From the NCBI GenBank assembly GCA_023055355.1, contig JALJCS010000001.1, positions 67,125,381-67,189,380 on the forward strand: 64,000 nt of DNA. The letters are read 5' to 3'. This stretch comes from Agelaius tricolor. Its lineage: Eukaryota > Chordata > Aves > Passeriformes > Icteridae. The position numbers and the translations under genes are program-made. Numbering within the stretch: the stretch's first letter is position 1; each line of letters starts with the position of its first letter. Under the pieces are notes generated by a model. The model had not been told where the DNA came from. It ran no database searches and saw nothing but the letters and a program-made list of their open reading frames with translations. Below, piece after piece: positions 1-12,100 of this stretch.

Positions 1-3000
1 GGTGAGCTAGGAAAAACATGACTACTTGGATTAATAGTGGCTGCAGTGCTATATAAACACTTAATACACTGAAGGAAACATTTTAGCAGAACACACACAA
101 AACAGCACCTCTGCAAATATTTCATGGGTCATTTCCTCTTCTACTTATTTTCTACTCCTGTGGCCTATGAGAAATTTACTGCAAGATTTAAAATGCTTTG
201 GTAGCTAAAGATAGGTCTCCAACGAAAAAGGGTCTGATTGACTAAAAATTTTCCTAAGGAAGCTAAGAGCAGATGTTGTTTCTTCTGGCTTAATATTATA
301 AGGCAGGAACCACAACTCTCCCTTTCTGAGTTGAGGTTCCCATGACAAAGGCAGTCAGGATAGCACAGGACCTTTAGCTATATTTAAAGGGAAGTCCTAA
401 TGTCTAAATTAGAAGCTATTACTGCTCTGACATTTCTTAGCTGAACATCACCCCCTTCTTCTCCCTGTGTAGCAGGGAGTAGAACCAAAGACCTCTGATG
501 GACAACCCAGAACCTCAAGGCTGTGCAAGGTTTAAGGGCTGGCCCTAATCAAAGTCAGCTTCAAGGTGAGGCTATATCATTTCTTGAAAACATAGCTTGT
601 CAACAACTTTTCCCCAAAAACTTTTCAAGCAAGCTTAAAAAGTACCATTTCCTGACAGTCCCCACCATTTCCTATCAGGAAGAACCCCCTTCAGTCTGCC
701 CCTAATCTTCACCCTCCTGCTTGCTAGCTCTGTCTCATCTTCCACCACATCAGAAGTGTTCTAGATGCAGAACAATCAAGACTCAATGTGACAGGCAGAT
801 GCTGGCATGGCTTTTGCATCTAGTGTTATTCCTACTTCTTACTGAGGTCCATGGACACTGAAAGAGAAATCCAGGCTATTCTCATATATTTTCTGTTCTT
901 ACTGGTGTTCCCAAATGGCTGATTTAACTGCTCCCACAGCCAGAGTAAGCCCCACTCTGCAGTCCTTGCATCGTCTCATCCCAAGCTTGCAAATCTCTTC
1001 CTTTAGAAAAGGGTAAGAACACAAATAAAAGAAGTTATGAGAAGCACGGGTATGTGGCAAAGTCTGCAGCCTGACTTCACCATGACTGCTGACACATGAC
1101 ACTTGTAAAGGAAGTTGTCTTGATGTAGGTAGTTTGAATGACCTTCTATAGTTTTATATACACAAGTCTTGGAGAGAGTATTTCTTTCTTTCCTTGTTTT
1201 TTCTTTTCCTTCTGCTTTTATGTTAATATTTATATCAATTTATATTTATTTGTAGCAATGTTTTCCCGATGCACTACAAAGCAGGAAGGATGTACTTTGG
1301 ACGTAGGACAGGATCTGTTGCTATATTTTAGAGAAAATTATTTATTTCTCCAAAGAATTCACTTCCTTGCTTTACATTACCATGCTAGTTAGAAGCATAA
1401 CAGACCAGATTTATCAAACTGTATGAAACCAATCAATTTCTGATGACACTCTCACAACCCATGGGTTAAACACTAAACTTGTGCAGAAGTAACTATCCTT
1501 TGCTGGATAAACATTTAGTTAAATTAGTCTGATTCCCCAGATCCTCTCTACTGCACTGTGTGAACAATTAAAGTGAACAATCTGCAGGTGGAAAAATCTG
1601 CTTTGTTCCATTGTCAAGAATGTCTTCTGATAGAATTTATGCAACACACTTATTTATGCTTGGAAGTAAAAGACTGAAAGCTGGCAGAGTGATTGCTCGA
1701 GGCAACACAACCCACATTTTTTCTTCCTGTTAAAGATTTACACGGATCATTTGTTATATAAGTATTACCATGGTATTAATACTTACAGGAAGACACCTTA
1801 TCAGTGGGAAATTACCATAAAAATTCTGGAAATCTCCATCTTCACCTATACTTAGACTGCTGAAGTTACTGATCCTTATACACATATTTATCATACAAAC
1901 TTGTCATAGAAGTATATTTGAGATTTTTCTTCTACATACATTACAACTATTTGCTCTCAACACCAACTTTCCCAACAAATTTTCATACTTCAATAGATAC
2001 CTGTTAAACTCTACCTGTTGTCAATTCACATACCTTTAAAATACATCCCCTGGTAAAGACATCCGAAAAAAAACACAAAACAATTTAGGATGGAAGGAGG
2101 AAATTGTTTTGTTCAACTGAATGTAGCTAAGTAGGTGGGAAATGGGATCTGTTCAGGATGCTGCTGCAGTCTAACATGACAGGAAGAAAAATATTCAATT
2201 GTGAATCTGATGAAGGTTACTTGAGTCCATTAGCTTGTGTAAAATGTGCTTTTATGCTTGGTGTGGAAATGAAGTGCATAATGAGGAAATAAAGTACAGT
2301 AGATAGATATCTTACAATGACACAGACTATAGCTGCTGATAAACTAAAAATCCTACTCAGCTGTCCTGCTCCACCAAGAAGACATTACAGGTAATCCCTG
2401 CTTCTGAGATCTCAAATTAAAATAGCTCTGGACAAGAGATTAAACTCTTTTTGAAGCTTTGAATGGACCAGCTACTTTGAGGCACTTCTTGCTATAAGAA
2501 AGAAGTTTAAGTTCTCAGAAAAGTTTTTCCTGGAAGCAGCAGTATCATTTCCCTCTTATATTTGCACATGTAGATACTAACACACAAACAGATGTAGAAA
2601 TAATCCTTTTCTGTCTCCCAAGACATTGTGCACCAACAAGAACAAACAAATGGTATTAATTCCAACTTCCAGGTCTGCAGCTGCAAACTTTCCAAATGGG
2701 TACAGATGGACCAAGAACTGTAAGCAGACTCATTTAACTTCCTACATAACATTCCTACACAGATGCCACATGCACACTTCAAGAACAATCTGATTAGCAG
2801 TGGGAACCTGCAAGCAACAAGTACCACAAGAATGGGGTAGGGAGAAGAACTCTGTGTAAATGGAGGCATTTAAAATTGCATCAGAAAAACATGTCAGAAA
2901 ACAAGACATTACAGAAGAGTGTGACCAGGGGAGATTTGCGACAGCCTATTCTCCTTCCATGTTTTTCATTACTCTGTGTATACACAAAGTTACCAGCCAC

Positions 3001-3356
3001 GTGCTTTCTGTGATCTCATTATTTTTACAACTTACAAGTAGTGTCCAACAATTACTATTCATACTGTAGGTGATGTACCAGCTGTTGTTATGCTTACCAT
3101 CACATTTTAATACATAAAATGAAAGCCTTACTCTTCTTGCCTGGGATCTCACCAGCCATCCTGTTAATACAGCTCTCCAATCACACACATACAAAATGCT
3201 TTTCATGGTTCTTGCCTACAGAGCTGCATAGATCTGGCTACAGAAGAATATTTTCAGTTCCTGTGTATTAAATATTTACAGGAAGATGTACCAAGAAGGG
3301 CCATCGGGATAAGGCTCAAAGAGCTGAAATGACAAGGAGTCAGGGTACATTCAGAC
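1..3356. other. Non-coding, AT-rich; nothing recognised
   Basis: No exon, RNA gene or repeat family could be identified. Open frames are short and lack family signatures. It may be NT5DC1 intron or intergenic DNA, depending on where that gene ends. Confidence 0.5.
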
Positions 3357-3695
3357 TGCGCAGTGAAACGCGGGGTAAAGGCGTTCACCGATCTCTAAGA
3401 AGCCGGCACAGCTGGAAGAAGCAAGGCTTCCACGTGTGCGCATTTGTTCTCCATCTCAATAGTCCGGTCACACGGCTGTGGAAAGAGAGAGCGAACAGCT
3501 TCCCGGAGCAGGAGCTCATCTTTCCCGGCACTCCTTCCGTCCCCGGTCCATCGGTCCGGTGGTGCCATCTAGCGAGGGGGGCCCGGGAGCGGGAGCCCCG
3601 CGGGACCGGCACCGGCACCGCGGGGGCGGCTGCACCGCAAAGCACCGCAAACTCCCTGTCCTGGTTTAGACACCATGGCTGTCGGGAGCGCAAGT
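3357..3695. promoter_or_regulatory. Small CpG island, possible promoter of an unidentified transcript
   Basis: About 30 CpG dinucleotides fall in about 340 bp, peaking in the GC-rich run at 3583-3640, while flanking DNA is AT-rich and CpG-poor. An ATG-initiated open frame of 134 codons (3329-3733, plus) and one of 102 (3385-3693, minus) cross it. Both look like by-products of high GC: Arg/Pro/Gly-rich, with no recognisable domain. From synteny in other vertebrates, the promoter of a gene beyond the NT5DC1 3' end (for example DSE) could lie on this side, but I see nothing that proves it. An insertion of GC-rich foreign or retroposed sequence is the alternative. Confidence 0.4.
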
Positions 3696-3884
3696 CCCAG
3701 CTATTAATTTTCCCCCGTTTCTCTGGTTATTGAAACCTTCTTAAATTTCAAGACAAAACTTTTAAAGTTTTGAAGAATTGAAACATGGAGTTCCACAGCC
3801 ACAAATGGCAGTGGTCCTCAAACAGCAAGTGTGACAGGTCAGGGCATGGGTGTGGGAGGAAGGTTTCATGGAAAACACTGGGTG

Positions 3885-4175
3885 ATTTGACAGCTTAAAT
3901 ATAAATCTAAGAGGGGAAATAATAACAGTCTTCAAGCATGTAGAAAGCCCATGCTTGGGGCAAAAAAAATAAAAAAGGAACAATCTGTCCTCTGAGGCAC
4001 AGGTCAATGAGTCAAGAAGCAATAATCTTACACTTCTGTAAACCTAGATTAGAAATGATAAGAAGGTTTCTGATTTGAGCGGTACTGACACACGGGAAAA
4101 GCTGCCAAGGAAGTTGTATGATCTTTGTCAGTGCAGGTCTTTAAAAAGAGGCTAGAAAGCCATCTGTTAAAACAC
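3885..4175 (+). mobile_element. Ancient CR1-type LINE 3' fragment
   Basis: The plus strand reads like an old CR1 3' terminus. It includes an aataataacagtcttcaagcatgta segment and then codons equivalent to the CR1 ORF2 C-terminus (K-L-P-R-E-V-V ... V-F-K-K-R-L), from gaaaagctgccaaggaagtt at about 4096 onward. It is strongly degraded, with stops and indels, and inactive. The family is recognised by eye; RepeatMasker would settle the subfamily. Confidence 0.6.
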
Positions 4176-5092
4176 CTAACTCACCTTTTTGGCAATGGTG
4201 TGCTAAATGCAAGTTATTTTCTACAGTTCCTTAAAGTACCGTGATTACATATTACCAATGAATATGCATCCCCATGTCCATCCATTGCTTTAATGAGTCA
4301 TGCTAGTGTTCATGTTTATCAATGTGATATGGATAATGACACTTACGGTCCCATCAGGAAAATTTACTAGCAGGCAGTAAGAGGAATGAATTCAGCAAAC
4401 AGCAGCAGCACAGCTCTGTTAATCACAGTTTTTGCTAACCCGAACAAGAAGTCTGAAACTTATCCAAACAAAAGAGATACAGCCAGCTGACTTCATGCTA
4501 CCTTTTCTTGCAGACCATCTCTTTCCCATTTGTACCAGCTCATTTGCCACAGGAAGGCTGAGAGGAGCACTCCCTAATGCTATTTTCATGAACACAAAGA
4601 CTCCATTATTTTATGGCCAAGCCATCAGTTTGAGAACAAATGAAAAAAGCTGCTTTCCTGAAATTTAACAAGATGTATGGCCTCCATTAAGAATGCTTTA
4701 AAAATGGCACTATTAAATGAAATTATTTTATGCAAGGCGCGTGTGCTGAGTTCATCACTCTCTTATGGAGAATGGATAAGAAGAAATTAGTTAAAATTAT
4801 ACCTAAAGCACTGAAAAGGTTATTGCTGGTCAAGCTGTCAGCAAGAATTTTGGAGTTCATAGTCTAGAGAAATCTATTTAAAAATTACGAAGAAAATTTT
4901 TCTGGGTGCTTTGTTTGTGAATCTGTATTCCTATCTCTCCTGGTTTGATTCTTAACCTGTTTTAACATTATCCAAATAACACAACAAACAGATGAGAACT
5001 TTTGGCTTTTGAGGCCATTTTTGTATGGATCTCTGCAGCTACTAGCAAGAAATTCTGGAAATTAAAGGCAATTTATATATTTGATATAAAAT

Positions 5093-5160
5093 AATAGAAT
5101 CATAGAATGGTTTAGGTTGGAAGAGACTTTAAAGATCATGTAGTTCCAAATCTCCCTCAA
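5093..5160 (-). mobile_element. CR1 3'-end fragment, short
   Basis: The plus strand reads agaatcatagaatggttt, then aggttggaagagactttaaagatcatgtagttcc. This is the reverse complement of a CR1 3'UTR, including the terminal ATTCTATGATTCT repeat. It is a very short 5'-truncated copy, as most avian CR1 insertions are. Confidence 0.85.
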
Positions 5161-8100
5161 AATACTTAAGTGACTTCAGAGTATCTCTTACATTTATAGT
5201 GTATTTACAGAGTATATCCCAAAACGCTGTGGCTGTTTCAGTCAATGCAAACTTTACAGGACTTGGTGTTTCAGGTTTCTTGCAGGCTGGCAGAGGGCGG
5301 CTGGGAACCCACCCTGCTCATGACAGCAGCGGGCACTCCTGGGCACGCTGTTCTCCTGCCTGGGCAGGCTGTGGAGCAGGAGGGTTTCCATGCACCTACA
5401 CCACCAACAACCTTACTCCAATTTTCTTCCTCCTCACTACAACTTCAATTAAACAAAACTTTAACATTTAATGAGAAAAAGCAGAAAGCAAGTGCCTGAT
5501 TGCCACTTGAACCCTTGCTAGGCTGCAAGGAAGGAAGTCCTGCCATTCAAATCCACTTACATGGGGCTTAGCCAAACAGGATGGAGGATTTATGAAAGCA
5601 AAGACTGCATGAACAATTCGTATTTGTATATTTAAAATGTTTGTAGAGGCAGTTTCCACAGAACAACAAAAGTCTTCCTTGAATATTTATGAAGAAACCA
5701 GATGACACACAAACAGCTCTTTTGTTTTCCAGCTTGTGGGACTGGTTATTAAGTTCCAAGAAAAGAGACATATAAGGAGACCCACTTCTCCTTTAGTCTT
5801 TAAATTACCATTCCTGCCAAAGCCAATGACATATGCACACCATGTTTGCATTCAGCACCTTACATTCTGCAAAAATCATGCAACATCCTCATTCATTTAT
5901 TTTTTTGGACAGACACCTGAACATTAATGTGCAATTATTGTGTTAATATAATTTGTTGTATGTGCTTTCTTTTATTACTACCCTTCTGCTGGAAGAAGTG
6001 AATTGAATATGGAAATGTCTTGAATGAATGCTGGTTTTAGACAGTTTATAGTGATGTAAGACACAAACTATGTTTTTTTCATTAAAACACTCCTATCAGG
6101 ACCAATGTTAAATTATATCAGCAATAGTGGTTACATCACAGCTGCTTTTTAAAAGGAATTTCTCTGCTTTATAAAGACTCATGACAAACAAAAAGAAAGA
6201 CAAATAAAGGTAATATTTTATTTTTCCTTTTTAAGTGCAAATTTTCAGGCATTAGAAACCATTTGAGTCTGACAATAGCATAGCAGATATATGCCTGAGA
6301 GATATGTTCCCTCAAGAATTTGCTCATATCTGTATTCATTATGAAAAATTGCTATAAAACAAAATCCAATTTGCATATATTACACCCGCACATGTAAGAT
6401 ATATTTGTAGAGAAAGATAAATATACTTATATGGAAAATGCCATTATTACCATTATAGTAATAAGTTTATGAGCTAGTGGATAGAATAAAACAGTAACTA
6501 TACTTAAAGAAACTTTAAATTATACATAAAGACTTCAATATTCTTTAGAGAAAGGACTATAAAGTCTTATGTGCTCATTTAATTGTTAGGCATTTGAATC
6601 ACTTATGACTTTTTCCACATGTACCATCATTCTTCTACAGAAATGCATTGCCAGAAAGTATGAATACAGCATCACATGCTGTTATGAAAAGAAAAATTAT
6701 AGAGAGTTTATAATAAGAGCTTTCTTGGAATTTTTATTAAACCTCACGCTCTTTCATGATTAGCTCACGAGAAATATTGGGATAATAAAAGTCTTTGGTT
6801 GTTATTTGACCATGGCTGACTGTGCACTACAGTAAGGTATTTTATAGCTTGACAGAAGTATGCCCCTTAAGGATTTGTTCAGAGTTCCATGACAAAATTC
6901 ACACTGACTTCAGTGGCATAAGGGTTTACAAGGATCTTACTCTCCTCAATATAAGAAAAAGACCATCAGCTAATATTACTTTATTCACTCAAAAGACATA
7001 AGCTGATTTTGCTCCTACTCCTGCTCTCATTTTAATTTCTGTTGCAGATGATTACAAGAGATCAAATAAGCAAATCTAAGCACCTGGCAGACGGGAACCT
7101 GTACCTGCTTTCTTTACTCCCTCATTGAGTGTTTTATTTCACTGTGGGGACAGGTTTCATGCACACATATACAATCAGTCACTCCATCTCACCTGACAGG
7201 CAGTAACTTTTTATGCCACTTGCAAGCTCAGCAATATGCCCTGCAACATGCCAATCTAAAAACACCTTTCACAATGCTGTCCTGGGAAGCTTAAAGTCTT
7301 CTTTTCCAGCTTGTTGAAAATATCCTTTGCTTGAGCCAAACAAAATTGATATAAAGAAGACTGCAGGAGTCCTAGATTGGGGAAAGTATTCTGGCTTATT
7401 AAGTGCAGAGAGCTAAACCAAACAGGTGGCAGCATTTCCCCACAGTGCAGTAAAAAGCTTGTCTGAGTGACTTACAATCTTAGGCATGCAAGAAACACTT
7501 CAGTTGCTATGTACAGATTTTGCCTACATGGTATGAGCCTCATATTTTATCCAGTCAATCTTATTTGACTTTTAAGAACATGTCCAAGTTCTAATACAGC
7601 TGAACTCTGAATGATTTAAATCAGAAGCATGCTTACATGCCATTTCTTTTCCTAGCTTGACAGCTACAAATAGCTTTACATTCTATTAAAAAAAAAAAGT
7701 AACGAGTGCTTTCTACATAAAGCTTCCAAAATCAGACAAACTATTTTTATTTAAATCCATAAAACTAGGGAATGCAATGAAATACTATAGTAAAATGAAA
7801 GGGTTATATATAGGGAATATAGGGAAGATGGCATTCAGACCAAGATGGGAAGGTATTTGTGTGGCTCTTTGCATTCACTGCAATGACACCTTAGTGTTTC
7901 TATGAAAATACTGGCTGAATTTTTTTTTTTTTAAGCAAGATACAGTAAGTTTAAATAATACTTTTACAGATTACAGATGCCCTCATTACTGTAATGTAAT
8001 TGAATGTAACTCTGGATTTAAAAGTCACTGAGCACTGTCTCTACTGAAACACCAGAGGGAGCAAGTTTCACAGAGGAGTGAATACTTTTATTGCAAACTC

Positions 8101-9110
8101 CTGGCTACTGTGTTTCCTCTTTAAGAAGGATACAAAAGAATTCAGTCAGATTACCTGGAGTGGCTGCGAATGTGCCCTTCAATGCAAAGCCCTTCAACCT
8201 GTGATGAAATGTGTAACAAGGAGCCCCGAACAGCAGAGAAAGTGAGGATGTGCATCATTTGGGCAGTTGCAGGTTTTTATTCACAAAGCTGAAAAATCTT
8301 CTGTTACTGAGTAAGGGACAAAAACTAACAGCCTTGATGTATTTGCCTAATAAAGGTTATTTTGGTACTGTTTTTTTAAAAATTGACTCACACTCCTTCT
8401 TCACAGCACAAATCACACTCAGTTGTGACAGACTCCTCTAAAAGACTAAAAAAAAAGAACAATAGATAAGATCAAAGTCAAATCTACCATGAAATGAACT
8501 GAGTTACTTGGAAAAAACCACATTTTCTTGTCCTTCATTGGAGACTAAACTAAGCAAGGCTCAAAGAAAAAATAACCCAAATCAGTAGTCTTTCTGATGA
8601 TTCACATGTGAAAATAGATCTCACTCAGAAGTGACCTTGTTGCTGAGTTTTAAATGGGAACTGAACCTTCACAGCTACTCTTAAGGACTGATCAAGTGGC
8701 AATGTATCTGCATTGTTAATACAGTCTAAAATTTATCAGGGATAAAAATCCTTTTATGCCATTACACTGGGTCCAGTTTGGTCAGAAGACATTGCCAGTC
8801 ACCATACAGTGAGATCCCAAGGGATTTTTTTTCACAGCTGGTGGCCTGTTGTTGGTGGTGCCCTATTCCTGAGGGACCTCTAAGATCAGGTGTAGTCTTT
8901 ACATTATGATTAGTGCAATTTCTCCTCATAAAGAATTTTTCAGCATGCACATGTCTTAGTCATTCCTGCTCTCTCCAGTGAATGGTGCCTGATCTGGACT
9001 GCTAGCAAATCATTTTGTATACACAAAATGCACAGGAAAGGCTGTTTCAAACCAAAGAAAAGTTTGTGGTGGTTTCGGTGTCTGCTTTCAATCTAAGAAC
9101 AATGAGTTTC

Positions 9111-9155
9111 AGAAAAGAGGGAGGAGGAGGAGGAGGAGGAGAGGAGAGAAGAAAG
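9111..9155 (+). repeat. Purine-only (GGA)n tract
   Basis: This is a 45-nt run of A/G only, centred on nine or so GGA/GAG triplets. Such mirror-like homopurine runs can form triplex structures in principle. The long minus-strand open frame that ends here (9109-9546) takes its leucine-rich tail from this repeat. Confidence 0.9.
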
Positions 9156-12100
9156 CCATAGAACTAAGCCAGGGAAGCAGAGGGAGAAGGGGAAAAAGAG
9201 CAGCCTCTTGAATGAGTAGGGTTTCTGGCCACGAAACAGCAACAGCAGCCAAAAGCAGAATTTGCAACAGGTTTTTTTGGAACTGGTCTGATTGGTACCA
9301 TTGCAGCAAACCAGCACATATTTCTTTCGCTCCACACATTATGACCCCATGGGAGAAAGGCATCCCAAGGATTTGATCACCACAATTACTATAGAAAACA
9401 AAAATCTGGGTGCAAGGAGCAAGCAAAACCTGCCTAAATGACAGTACTTCACAATATACTCTCCAGTTGTAATTAAGTAAGTTAAGTCTGTCAAAGAAAA
9501 AGGTATCAGAGATTGCTTTATTGCCCAGGCTACCTTCAGGCAGCATTAGGAGAGTTTCTAAAGCCTACACAAAAAGTATTTTCCTTCTTCTAAAATACAG
9601 GATGAAAAAAGGAAAACTATCACTATCGACTTAAAGATTGGAGGGTATATTTGAAAGTAGGAAATAAAACTCTGATTTTGCAAACTCCACAGAGTGTTTT
9701 CCCTTCCTTTTGGTAAGCACTGTAATTAGGGAGTTCGTACTTCACCTGACCTAGCAGCTGGACCACTCCACTCATCCTTTTTAAGCTCCAAGGAAGAGGC
9801 TGTCTGGCACCTCAGCAGGCTACTGAGATCCAGCAGCGCTGTCACTGCCTCCAGACTGGAAACAATCCTTTCCAGCCCTCTCACATACCACACAGGTCTC
9901 ACAGTTCAACCCTCAAGCTCCTGGAGACCACAAAATATTTGGCAGTGCAAGAGGTCTATGATCTTTCCTGTTTGGTTTTGCTCAGAGCTCTATAAGGCAA
10001 ACAGTTGGTGCAAAGGCACAGGAGGCTTCAAGGGTTTCAGCAGTGCTCTCCCTTGCATTTTGGTTTTTCTCTCTGTCCATGCAGGCAGCTGGCTGGTATC
10101 CTTCAGCCATTTGGAAGTTAGTATGCCTCTGAAATACACATTAGTGCCACATACTGGCTTTCATGCTGGAAGGTGGATGCGTGCCATATGGCCAGTGACT
10201 GGATATATTTCACACTGTTTTCAAATCTACCAGCACGACAGTTCAAATCATCTTCTAAGGCTGATGTAAGTTACCAGGGTGATAATTCTGTGTTCAAGTA
10301 CTTATCTGGCTTCCTGACAGATTTATTTGATTCTTATAATTCTCCAAAAATAGCACACGATCATGTATAAGTTTTTTAAAGTTCTGTCAGAAAATCATCA
10401 TCATCATTAAAAACTGCACACAACATTTATGTTCCTTTTAATCTTCAATCCTTTCCTAAGTACTTTGATTTTTTTTTTCAACTTCTTTTTAGAAAGAAGC
10501 TGATCTCTTTTTCCTGAACTTTGATAGCAGTACAAAGTTACAAAGTAGCTGGCACTGCACAGAGTTAGATAAAGCATTCCGTCAGTATTCTTTCTTTTAC
10601 ATCCTCATTAAAAATGAGTACAATAATAACACTATATGTCCAATTTCAAATAATTTCATCTATTTTACCATAAGAATACAGTTTTAAATTTAGCAAGAAA
10701 ACTTATATTTAGCAGGAAGGTTTTTACTTAGGAAATCTCAGCTTTGGACTTATAAAGCAGTTTCAGTAACTTCAAGCCAGGTAAATGCAAAAATAAATGT
10801 ACCTTAAAATATCAATTTGATAGAAAAGATGTATGCAAATAACACATAATTTTAATTTTTTTTAGGAGGGGAGTTTGATTAAATTTTCTCTACCAGTTTT
10901 CCTACTTTATTAATGCAGAGACTGAGGCAGATCCAGGCTGGTGATTTAGAACAAGAATTTTATGCGGGTGCTAACTCTGTAAAGGGACTACCACAGAAAG
11001 CTTATTGCTAATGTTTTACTGGCAGCTAATTACTTCTGCTTGGGCTAAATAATTAGCAAACTGAAGTGTACTGAATAAATAAAAGTTCTAAAATCCAATC
11101 AAGTCACCTTTTAAGTTGCTTCATGCATCCCAAGAAACCCTGAGACAATCCACTGACAAAACTTACCCAAGGACAACAGAAAATATTTTCCAGTTCATGA
11201 GGTCAGGAGTAAGTTGTTGGTGATCAAGCAAACCTTTCATTATTAGTTTGTGGAATCTAGTAAGTGTATTTTTTCTTCAGTGGTTTTCTTTTCCAGAACT
11301 GGGAAGTACTGGTTTCTTTCCCTCCCTTGCTAATGACTAAGATGCAGTGCTATGCTGGGCTGGCCAGAGGCAGGGGGACAAGAAGAATGTGTGCTGTCTC
11401 CTTTTCTCTAGACAATTTCAATGTGGCTTGAAAGCAAGTCCTGTCCAGGTCAGCTTTAATAAGAAAGAGAATTCTCGCCAGGGATTGTGGTTACCCTCAA
11501 GACTTCATATAAAACTCTTGGGAGCACAAATATAAATTCCATTAACGACTTGCTATATTTTAGCTTTCAAAACCAAAACCCTAGTGTGCTGTGTAACACA
11601 GATGAATAGCTAGGATATTAAGAATATTACCAGATCTTTTAATTAATGAAATCTACACCAGCAAGAAATTGGAATATTGTTTGAATCACAAAGGGGTACT
11701 AAAGACTCAATATGTCTACTTTTTCTTGATTCTTTTTCTACTACGAAATATAGAACTAAAAATGAATAAATCAACCACTAACACTCTTGTTTTATTAAAA
11801 TATTTCTTTTCTTTTTGTTTTAATTACAATTAGAATGCCCCCTTTTTGTTGTTTCTACCAGAAAACTTTATTTAGCTTTCCTTTGAGGAAGAAAATAATA
11901 ATACTGCAGTTGCAACACAAGCACCTTTGTCATCCTAATAGCTTCACTAGGTGGTTTATTATCACTATCTCTTTATGCTCCTTGGAATAAGCAGGTAAGT
12001 TCACAGAAGTATAGTGGCATAAAATCTAAGCTCCACAGACAATAATATCAGATCTGTCCTCTGGCAGGTCACCCAATATAATAAAATTTTGCAGCAGGTC

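Noticed and set aside
3812..3830. hAT transposon end (cagtggtcctcaaac)
   Set aside because: The resemblance is limited to about 15 bases, with no matching opposite terminus or target duplication.
7180..7240. Minus-strand mini-exon reading HIAELASGIKSYCLS, partly like the NT5DC1 C-terminal region
   Set aside because: Only six of fifteen residues agree, and the flanking residues do not. An orthologous bird exon should match far better.
8158..8201. 44-nt minus-strand stretch bounded by good-looking splice sites
   Set aside because: No peptide similarity and no supporting neighbours. Such pairs arise by chance in 64 kb.
9109..9546. 145-codon minus-strand frame
   Set aside because: Its C-terminal part is the translated purine repeat (poly-Leu/Pro). 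The remainder shows no domain.
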